A DNA stretch of 8,425 nt. Origin: Cocleimonas sp. (GTDB lineage Bacteria > Pseudomonadota > Gammaproteobacteria > Thiotrichales > Thiotrichaceae). The stretch is from positions 1 through 8,425 of the forward strand of contig JAGLDT010000165.1 of the NCBI GenBank assembly GCA_023145485.1. The letters are read 5' to 3'. Each line of letters opens with the position of its first letter. Position 1 is the stretch's first letter. The translations under genes and the position numbers were made by a program. The notes below the pieces were generated by a model, which ran no database searches, was not told where the DNA came from, and saw nothing but the letters and a program-made list of their open reading frames with translations. This document shows, one piece after another, positions 1 through 5,261 of this stretch.

Positions 1-1233
1 ACTTTCCTTGAAGGCAAAGAATTAGAATTTAAACTCATTAAATTAGATCAACGTCGTAATAATGTGGTTGTCTCGCGTCGGGCAGTCGTTGAAGAAGAGT
101 ACAGTGCAGAGCGTGAAGCATTACTTGAGTCATTAGAAGAAGGCAAAGTTATTAAGGGTATCGTTAAGAACCTGACTGACTATGGTGCCTTTATTGACTT
201 AGGTGGTATTGATGGTTTATTACATATCACGGATATTGCATGGAAGCGTGTTAAACACCCATCAGAAATCTTGACGATTGGTGATGAGCTTGAAGTAAAA
301 GTGCTCAAGTTTGATCGTGAAAAAAGTCGTGTATCACTCGGTCTTAAGCAATTGGGTGAAGATCCATGGCAAGATCTTGTACGTCGTTATCCTGAAAAGA
401 CACATCTCTTTGGTAAGGTGAGCAATCTGACTGACTATGGTTGTTTTGTTGAGATTGAAGATGGCGTTGAAGGTTTGGTTCATGTGTCTGAAATGGATTG
501 GACAAACAAGAATGTTAACCCTTCAAAAGTTGTTACTTTAGGTGAAGAAGTTGAAGTAATGATTCTTGATATTGACGCAGAACGTCGTCGTATTTCGCTT
601 GGCATGAAGCAGTGTAAGCCGAATCCTTGGGATCAGTTTGCAGAATCATTCAATAAAAATGACCAAGTAAAAGGCAATATCAAATCAATTACCGATTTTG
701 GTATCTTTATCGGTCTTGATGGAGGGATTGATGGTCTGGTTCATCTCTCTGATATTTCATGGAGCATTACAGGTGAAGATGCGATCCGTGACTACAAGAA
801 AGGTGATGAGGTTGAAGCGATTGTATTAGCGGTTGATCCTGAGCGTGAGCGTATTTCATTGGGTATCAAGCAACTTAGCCAAGATCCATTCTCGTTATTT
901 TTTGCCGCACATCCAAAGGGTAGTTCAGTAACTGGAATTATTACTGAGGTTACGCCTAAGATGGCTAAAATTGAATTAGCAGAAGGTATCGAAGGCATTT
1001 TGCGCGCATCAGAAATTTCACGTGATCGTATTGAAGATGCGACTACTATCCTGAATGTTGGCGATAATATTGAAGCCAAATTTATGGGAATGGATCGCAA
1101 GACTCGTGTGATTAATCTTTCTATTAAGGCTAAGGATTATGATGATGAAGCTGAAGTGATGAAGGAATATAGCACTAAATCTACGGGTGGAACTTCATTA
1201 GGCGATATCTTTAAAGAGCAAATGGATAAATAA
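1..1233 (+). CDS. rpsA: 30S ribosomal protein S1 (5' end missing)
   Basis: Ribosomal protein S1 binds mRNA on the 30S subunit and helps unstructured or weak-SD messages into the initiation complex. The reading frame is open from base 1 and the protein already matches S1 there (GKELEF, KLIKLDQ, NNVVVSRRAV), so the GTG at 64 is an internal valine, not the start. The missing part corresponds to roughly the first 150 residues of E. coli S1. Of the six S1 (OB-fold) repeats the window holds the end of repeat 2 and repeats 3 to 6, at about nt 142-351, 406-612, 664-873 and 922-1155. Repeats 3, 4 and 5 carry the signatures LTDYGAF, LTDYGCF and ITDFGIF with DGLLHITD, EGLVHVSE and DGLVHLSD; repeat 6 is more divergent (EGILRASE), as is usual. 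A short acidic/polar tail follows and the gene ends with TAA at 1231. A terminator-like hairpin lies 50 bases downstream. Identity is certain; only the 5' end is unseen. Confidence 0.98.
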   Translation, partial: TFLEGKELEFKLIKLDQRRNNVVVSRRAVVEEEYSAEREALLESLEEGKVIKGIVKNLTDYGAFIDLGGIDGLLHITDIAWKRVKHPSEILTIGDELEVKVLKFDREKSRVSLGLKQLGEDPWQDLVRRYPEKTHLFGKVSNLTDYGCFVEIEDGVEGLVHVSEMDWTNKNVNPSKVVTLGEEVEVMILDIDAERRRISLGMKQCKPNPWDQFAESFNKNDQVKGNIKSITDFGIFIGLDGGIDGLVHLSDISWSITGEDAIRDYKKGDEVEAIVLAVDPERERISLGIKQLSQDPFSLFFAAHPKGSSVTGIITEVTPKMAKIELAEGIEGILRASEISRDRIEDATTILNVGDNIEAKFMGMDRKTRVINLSIKAKDYDDEAEVMKEYSTKSTGGTSLGDIFKEQMDK

Positions 1234-1281
1234 CAATGCTATTTATCCTTTATTTTGTCTGATCATCTAACGATGAAAGTG

Positions 1282-1312
1282 CTCGTTTATATCCATAAAC
1301 TGAGTATTTTTT
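1282..1312 (+). terminator. Probable Rho-independent terminator of rpsA
   Basis: CTCGTTTAT (1282-1290) pairs with ATAAAC-T-GAG (1295-1304), nine base pairs with one bulged T and the four-base loop ATCC. It is followed at once by TATTTTTT. The A-rich bases just upstream (1276-1280) can extend the stem into the T-run. The hairpin is AU-rich and so modest in strength, but its position 48 bases after the rpsA stop fits. Confidence 0.55.
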
Positions 1313-1437
1313 CTTGATCCTCTAATAAAATAGAGTTTATTTTGAGTTGTTATTGCTTAGGTTGGGATGGTTATATAGGTATATTAATAAGTACTTATTA
1401 ATTAATATTTTAGCTATCTCTAAGACTTTTGCACTAT

Positions 1438-1473
1438 AAGCCAGTTATTTATTAATAATAACTGGCTTTTTTG
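1438..1473 (+). terminator. Strong Rho-independent terminator upstream of ihfB
   Basis: A perfect 12-bp stem, AAGCCAGTTATT (1438-1449) with AATAACTGGCTT (1457-1468), has a seven-base loop and a T6 run at 1467-1472. It lies 205 bases after the rpsA stop and about 95 before ihfB, beyond the probable rpsA terminator. It may be a backup terminator for rpsA or may end a separate short transcript. Confidence 0.8.
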
Positions 1474-1566
1474 TATGCATTTCATGCTGTTATTTCCCTT
1501 CTAGGCTATTTTTTATTGATCACTAGGAGTACACTTATTAGTTGTTAACGTAAGTAGGAGTAGGGC

Positions 1567-1872
1567 ATGACAAAATCAGAAATAATCGATATTCTTTCGC
1601 GCAAGCAAAGTCATTTAAGTAGCCGAGATGTTGAATTATCAGTAAAAATATTACTAGAACAGATGAGCGATACATTGGCTGATGGTCAGCGTATTGAAAT
1701 TCGTGGCTTTGGTAGTTTTTCATTGCATTATCGCGCCGCACGTCGCGGTCGCAATCCGAAGACAGGTGAAAAGGTAGATCTATCACCAAAGCATGTTCCT
1801 CATTTTAAACCAGGAAAAGAACTTCGTGATCGTGTTGATGAATCTAAGAATAAATGTTCGATACAGGACTAG
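1567..1872 (+). CDS. ihfB: Integration host factor beta subunit
   Basis: IHF beta pairs with IHF alpha (ihfA, not in this window) to bind and sharply bend DNA, acting in nucleoid structure, recombination, replication and many promoters, including those of sigma-54. The 101-residue protein matches the HU/IHF fold throughout. The beta-subunit DNA-contact segment RIEIRGFGSF (residues 42-51) includes E44 and R46, and the beta-arm tip GRNPKTG (61-67) carries P64, the intercalating proline. PHFKPGKELRDR (78-89) follows. It is about seven residues longer than E. coli IHF beta (94), through the polar tail DESKNKCSIQD. The ATG is supported by AGGAG six bases upstream and by the conserved MTKSE beginning. 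The preceding terminator suggests a transcription unit separate from rpsA, although the order rpsA-ihfB is the common gammaproteobacterial one. Confidence 0.97.
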   Translation: MTKSEIIDILSRKQSHLSSRDVELSVKILLEQMSDTLADGQRIEIRGFGSFSLHYRAARRGRNPKTGEKVDLSPKHVPHFKPGKELRDRVDESKNKCSIQD

Positions 1873-1898
1873 TTATTATTTGTCTATTGTCGCTATTT

Positions 1899-1932
1899 GG
1901 GGGTGACTAGGGGGTAGGTTAATTTAGTCATC
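1899..1932 (+). repeat. G-tract direct repeat and hairpin before lapB
   Basis: GGGGGT occurs at 1899-1904 and again at 1910-1915, an 11-base period that stands out in this AT-rich region. GGTGACTA (1902-1909) can pair with TAGTCATC (1925-1932), eight pairs including one G-U, around a 15-base loop. No T-run follows, so this is not an ordinary intrinsic terminator. Between it and the lapB ATG is a weak promoter-like pair TTACAG (1939-1944) and TTATAA (1963-1968), spacing 18. Function unknown: a leader structure, a protein-binding site or chance. Confidence 0.35.
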
Positions 1933-1988
1933 GATTTGTTACAGTCATATTTTATGTCATCCTTATAAAAATAATACCAATCTAACTA

Positions 1989-3134
1989 ATGATAGAGATT
2001 TTATTCCTGTTATTGCCATTAGCCTTCTATTCTGGCTGGAAGTCGGCAAAAAAAAATAATCTAAAGCAATGTGTCGAGTCTAATAAGCTAGCAGATGATT
2101 ATGTAAAAGGTGTTAACTACCTATTAAGTGAAAAGCCTGATAAAGCCCTTGAAGTTTTTATTAACCATCCTGATGTGGATGAGTATACGGCGGAGACTTA
2201 TTTACTTCTGGGTAATATGTTTCGCAATAGGGGAGAAGTTGATCGAGCCTTGCGCTTGCATCAAAACTTAATGGCTCGCTCGAGTCTTAATAAAGATCAA
2301 AAAGCAGCCGTTATGTTTGCATTAGGTGAAGATTATTCAGCGGCAGGTATGCTTGATCGCGCAGAAGGTGTTTTTCAAGAATTGTTAACAACCAGCCCTC
2401 ATGCGATCAATGCTTGCATCCCTTTGCGACAAATATATGAACAAACGCATGAGTGGGAAAAAGCAATAGAGGCGACGAAATGTCTCAAGCAAAAAAAAAT
2501 GCCGATTGCTTATCAAAAACTCATCGCCCATTATTATTGTGAAATGGCTGAGACTGAAATGGAGCAAGGTAATCTTCATCGGGTTGAAGAATATATTGCA
2601 AAGGCTTATAAAAGTTGTAAAAAATCTGCACGGGTTATGGCGCTTCAGGCTGATTTATATGACAGAAAAAATAATTATAAACAAGCATTTACCTTGTATT
2701 TAAAGGCATTAAAAAATGATATGCACTTGTTGACTCATCTCTTTGAAAAAATAACCAAAGTGGCGATGAAAATAGGCAAAATAAAAGAGTTTGAAATCGT
2801 TTTATTTGAGTTATATGGTCGTGATGATAGTGTGTTAGCTTATTTATTAGAGTTAGTTGGTTTGGATAGCTCAGCACAGATTGCAACCGATTTTTTGCTA
2901 GAGGATTTGAAAAGAAAAAATCTGGATATTTACTCTATTAGTAAATCGATTGAAATCCTGCAAGCTAATGAAGCATGTTCAGAAAACGAAAAATTATCAC
3001 GGATTAAACTTGCGCTCGATCATTACTTGCAGAGAAAGGCAACGTTTCAATGTTTAAGCTGTGGTTATCAAATGCAAGATTATCTTTGGCGATGCCCTGC
3101 CTGTTATCAATGGGATAAGGTTTCGCATGCATAG
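1989..3134 (+). CDS. lapB: LapB (YciM) LPS assembly regulator, TPR protein
   Basis: LapB is an inner-membrane-anchored cytoplasmic TPR protein that, in enterics, recruits LpxC to the protease FtsH and so sets the rate of lipid A synthesis; it is also linked to LPS assembly. The 381 residues (E. coli 389) show the family layout. A single N-terminal membrane helix (about residues 3-17, LFLLLPLAFYSGW) is followed by a basic stretch and by tandem TPR-like helices from about 35 to 330 (DYVKGVNYLL, LLGNMFRNRGEVDRALRLH, GMLDRAEGVFQEL). A C-terminal rubredoxin-like zinc ribbon has C355, C358, C369 and C372. The ATG is the first possible start after the in-frame TAA at 1983, and MIEILFLLLP matches the family beginning, but no SD sequence precedes it. 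lapA, usually just upstream, is absent. The pyrF SD overlaps the lapB stop, so the two are coupled. Two A9 tracts lie inside the gene. Confidence 0.95.
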   Translation: MIEILFLLLPLAFYSGWKSAKKNNLKQCVESNKLADDYVKGVNYLLSEKPDKALEVFINHPDVDEYTAETYLLLGNMFRNRGEVDRALRLHQNLMARSSLNKDQKAAVMFALGEDYSAAGMLDRAEGVFQELLTTSPHAINACIPLRQIYEQTHEWEKAIEATKCLKQKKMPIAYQKLIAHYYCEMAETEMEQGNLHRVEEYIAKAYKSCKKSARVMALQADLYDRKNNYKQAFTLYLKALKNDMHLLTHLFEKITKVAMKIGKIKEFEIVLFELYGRDDSVLAYLLELVGLDSSAQIATDFLLEDLKRKNLDIYSISKSIEILQANEACSENEKLSRIKLALDHYLQRKATFQCLSCGYQMQDYLWRCPACYQWDKVSHA

Positions 3135-3143
3135 GAGTAGAGA
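3133..3143 (+). promoter_or_regulatory. pyrF ribosome-binding site overlapping lapB stop
   Basis: AGGAG at 3133-3137 overlaps the lapB TAG (3132-3134) and sits six bases before the GTG at 3144. This decides the pyrF start and implies translational coupling of the pair. Confidence 0.75.
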
Positions 3144-3848
3144 GTGTCGAGTAAATTAATTATAGCGTTAGACTTTTCATCCGCCGATCAAGCATTAGCA
3201 TTTGTAAGTCAATTATCACCTCATGATTGCAAGCTAAAAGTTGGCTTTGAGCTTTTTGTTAGTGCGGGCTCTGAAATGGTGAGCAAATTAACAGAAAAAG
3301 GTTTTGATATTTTTCTGGATTTAAAATTTCATGATATTCCTAATACGGTTGCTTCGGTCTGTAAAGCAGCAGCCCAACTTAATGTCTGGATGATGAATGT
3401 GCATGCGTCAGGGGGGGCGGAGATGATGCGTGCCGCTTATCATGCTTTGCATGAAAATGAGAATGTTAATACACCTAAGCTAATCGCCGTTTCTGTTTTA
3501 ACATCAATGAGTGATGAGCAGTTGCAACAAACAGGAGTGAATGCATTAGCAAAAGAGCAAGTGGTGCATCTTGCGGGGATGGTGCAACAAGCAGGTTTAG
3601 ATGGGCTAGTGTGTTCCGCGCAAGAGGCCGTCATATTACGCCAGAAGCTAGGTAAAGATTTTTTGTTAGTAACCCCTGGTATTCGTCCTGCTGGCTCTGC
3701 TAAAGGGGATCAATCACGAGTGATGACACCTACTGATGCGATTAGTGCTGGTGTGGATTATCTGGTTGTAGGTAGGCCAATCACTCAAGCAAAGAATCCA
3801 TTAGCGGTTATCCAAAAGATTAACGCTGAAGTTCACGATGCGTTGTAA
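3144..3848 (+). CDS. pyrF: Orotidine 5'-phosphate decarboxylase
   Basis: PyrF decarboxylates OMP to UMP, the last step of de novo pyrimidine synthesis, in the cytoplasm as a homodimer. The 234-residue protein has the short bacterial type I ODCase architecture (E. coli 245). The catalytic Lys-Asp-Lys-Asp array is present: K32 in LKVGFELF, and D59, K61 and D64 in DLKFHDIPNT. Asp10 in IIALDF is the usual substrate-contact residue. The phosphate-binding segments TPGIRP and VVGRPIT are present near the C terminus. The start is GTG, nine bases after the lapB stop, with a good SD. lapB-pyrF linkage is widespread in gammaproteobacteria. The last 29 bases are also the antisense end of rapZ, and no hairpin terminator is visible after the gene. 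A G7 run at 3411-3417 encodes the conserved Gly-Gly of HASGG. Confidence 0.97.
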   Translation: MSSKLIIALDFSSADQALAFVSQLSPHDCKLKVGFELFVSAGSEMVSKLTEKGFDIFLDLKFHDIPNTVASVCKAAAQLNVWMMNVHASGGAEMMRAAYHALHENENVNTPKLIAVSVLTSMSDEQLQQTGVNALAKEQVVHLAGMVQQAGLDGLVCSAQEAVILRQKLGKDFLLVTPGIRPAGSAKGDQSRVMTPTDAISAGVDYLVVGRPITQAKNPLAVIQKINAEVHDAL

Positions 3849-4671
3849 TAATGGATGCGGTACCTTGTTGTTTGAAGTATTCGGAAAGTTTTTCAACGAG
3901 ATAGACAGAGCGGTGATGTCCGCCAGTACAACCAATGGAAACTGTTAGGTAAGCGCGTTGGTTGTCAATAAAGTGTGGAATCCATTTTTGTAATAATTCG
4001 GTTAGATCATTTTGCATATTTTGCATGAGCGTTTGCTTGTCTAACCAGTTTATTACCACTTCTTCTAGGCCACTATGTTCGCGTAATGCAGGTTCCCAAT
4101 AAGGGTTTGGTAGACAGCGGGCATCGAAGAGGAAGTCAGAGTCTCTTGGTGTGCCATATTTAAAACCAAACGATTGAAATACAAGAGAGAGCTGAAAGTC
4201 TTGCATAATACAGATGCGTTCTTTGATGAGTGTTGCAAGCGCATAAATACCCATTTGACTGGTATCTATTTGTAGATCAGCCATCTTTCGCATGGGTGTT
4301 AATAGTTCTTCTTCTTCTAAAATACAGTTTCGAAGTGTTTGTTCGGGGCAAGAAAGAGGGTGACGGCGACGCGTCTCATCATAGCGTTTTAATATAATAT
4401 CTTTGTTTGCATATAAATAGAGTATATCGGTTTTATATTGTTCTTTTAATTTTTTGGCAAGCTCTGGAAAATGGCTGATACAATTTTTTCCACAGCGTGC
4501 GTCAATTCCAATCGCTATTTTTTTTAGCTTTATAATGCGCTCTGTTTTACATAATGGATCAAGTAACTCAATGGGAAGGTTATCCACACAGTAATAGCCT
4601 TGATCTTCCAGTGTATGTAGTGCTTGAGATTTTCCAGCCCCAGATAGTCCTGTGACAATAACAATATGCAT
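3820..4671 (-). CDS. rapZ: RapZ, RNase adapter / P-loop nucleotide-binding protein
   Basis: In enterics RapZ binds the small RNA GlmZ and delivers it to RNase E, lowering GlmS and so amino-sugar synthesis; outside that group its task is less clear. The 283-residue protein spans the family (E. coli 284). The N-terminal P-loop is GLSGAGKS (8-15), then YYCVDNLP (26-33) and a Walker B-like IGIDAR (54-59). The C-terminal domain begins around SFGFKYGTP and DARCLPNPYW and contains the conserved SIGCTGGHHRS (245-255). The C terminus stops at THRELQR: counterparts of the E. coli basic residues K270, R282 and K283 are missing, with at most one arginine near K281. The ATG has AGGA nine bases upstream. 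It follows hpf on the - strand but a strong terminator separates them and ptsN, usually between them, is absent. No well-spaced promoter was found at 4685-4788, though a TATTAT lies at 4713-4708. Confidence 0.95.
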   Translation of the reverse strand: MHIVIVTGLSGAGKSQALHTLEDQGYYCVDNLPIELLDPLCKTERIIKLKKIAIGIDARCGKNCISHFPELAKKLKEQYKTDILYLYANKDIILKRYDETRRRHPLSCPEQTLRNCILEEEELLTPMRKMADLQIDTSQMGIYALATLIKERICIMQDFQLSLVFQSFGFKYGTPRDSDFLFDARCLPNPYWEPALREHSGLEEVVINWLDKQTLMQNMQNDLTELLQKWIPHFIDNQRAYLTVSIGCTGGHHRSVYLVEKLSEYFKQQGTASIITTHRELQR

Positions 4672-4787
4672 TTTGGTACATCCTATGATATTTGAACTCT
4701 TGAAGATATAATATAGGACTTTTATTGAAAGTTTGGGTGGGGAAAGTAGTAGCGATAGAAAAAAGAGGATGAACTGAGGGAGGGAGG

Positions 4788-4823
4788 AAAAATAGGCAAA
4801 GCTAAATTGCTTTGCCTATTTTA
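4788..4823 (-). terminator. Bidirectional-type terminator after hpf
   Basis: A perfect 14-bp stem, AAAATAGGCAAAGC (4789-4802) with GCTTTGCCTATTTT (4809-4822), has a six-base loop. Read on the - strand it ends in five Ts and lies 18 bases past the hpf stop, so it should end the rpoN-hpf transcript. Read on the + strand it gives only four Ts, so activity that way is weaker. Confidence 0.85.
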
Positions 4824-4840
4824 GTGTCTAGTAAACCTTG

Positions 4841-5167
4841 TTATTCCATAGCAAGATTACGGTGTGCACCTTCGCGATTATGATGATCTTTTATTTTCTC
4901 TTTATGCTTGAGTAGCTGGCGATCTAGTTTGTCAGTTAATGCATCAATTGCAGCATACATATCATTAGAAGTCGCATCGGCAAAAATATGATTACCGCTG
5001 ACATGCAAGGAAGCTTCTGCTTTATGCTCTAGTTTTTGCACTTCAAGAATGACATTAATATTTAATACCTGGTCAAAATGACGACTAATACGGGTTAGTT
5101 TTTCATGTATGTAGTCATTGAGGGCTTCTGTGATTTCTATATGTCGACCAGTTATATTTAATTGCAT
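4841..5167 (-). CDS. hpf: Ribosome hibernation promoting factor, short form
   Basis: HPF binds the 30S decoding region in slow growth and helps pair ribosomes into inactive 100S dimers (in gammaproteobacteria together with RMF, not seen here). The 108-residue protein aligns along its whole length with short HPF (E. coli 95): MQLNITGRHIEITEAL at the start, DMYAAIDALTDKLDRQL (69-85), and the basic KHKEKIKDHH. About 13 residues (NREGAHRNLAME) extend beyond the E. coli end. There is no C-terminal dimerisation domain, so it is not the long form. The ATG is supported by AGGAG (5178-5174) six bases upstream. It lies 94 bases after rpoN on the same strand with no terminator between, so the two are probably co-transcribed. 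Confidence 0.96.
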   Translation of the reverse strand: MQLNITGRHIEITEALNDYIHEKLTRISRHFDQVLNINVILEVQKLEHKAEASLHVSGNHIFADATSNDMYAAIDALTDKLDRQLLKHKEKIKDHHNREGAHRNLAME

Positions 5168-5196
5168 AGTTATCTCCTTTATAGTTTTTAATCGAA

Positions 5197-5252
5197 CTTG
5201 GTTTGAGAAAATTTAACCAAGATCACCGATTAGCTGCTTAGATAAGCTTGCT
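5197..5252 (-). other. Two small hairpins in the rpoN-hpf gap
   Basis: CTTGGTT (5197-5203) pairs with AACCAAG (5215-5221) around an 11-base loop, 19 bases before the hpf SD. A second imperfect hairpin at 5232-5252 has a GCTTA/TAAGC core with a two-base loop and flanking AGC/GCT pairs, just after the rpoN stop. Neither has a T-run, so they are not intrinsic terminators. They could set RNA processing or relative translation of hpf; that is inference. Confidence 0.35.
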
Positions 5253-5261
5253 TAATACTCT

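Larger units (their letters stand above)
1234..1566. other. rpsA-ihfB intergenic region with two terminators
   Basis: This 333-base, very AT-rich gap holds no convincing coding sequence. It contains a hairpin plus T-run at 1282-1312 (probable rpsA terminator), a stronger one at 1438-1473, and the ihfB ribosome-binding site (AGGAG, 1556-1560, six bases before the ATG). Between the terminators a weak promoter-like pair TTGTTA (1347-1352) and TTATAT (1371-1376), spacing 18, could start a transcript of about 90 nt. No clear sigma-70 promoter for ihfB was found between 1474 and 1555, so how ihfB is transcribed is left open: readthrough from rpsA or a weak promoter. Confidence 0.7.

Noticed and set aside
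64..66. GTG as the start of rpsA
   Set aside because: The frame is open to base 1 and matches S1 upstream of it, so this is an internal valine.
792..1100. 102-residue open frame antisense to rpsA
   Set aside because: It lies wholly within the strongly conserved S1 coding frame, resembles no family I know, and has low-complexity Ser/Ile composition typical of a shadow frame.
1538..1789. 83-residue open frame antisense to ihfB and its leader
   Set aside because: It covers the ihfB SD and coding region, which are certain, and the protein looks like no known family.
4692..4712. TTGAAC with TATAAT as a sigma-70 promoter
   Set aside because: The spacing is only nine bases, far too short for a -35/-10 pair; only the TATAAT alone is kept as a weak hint.
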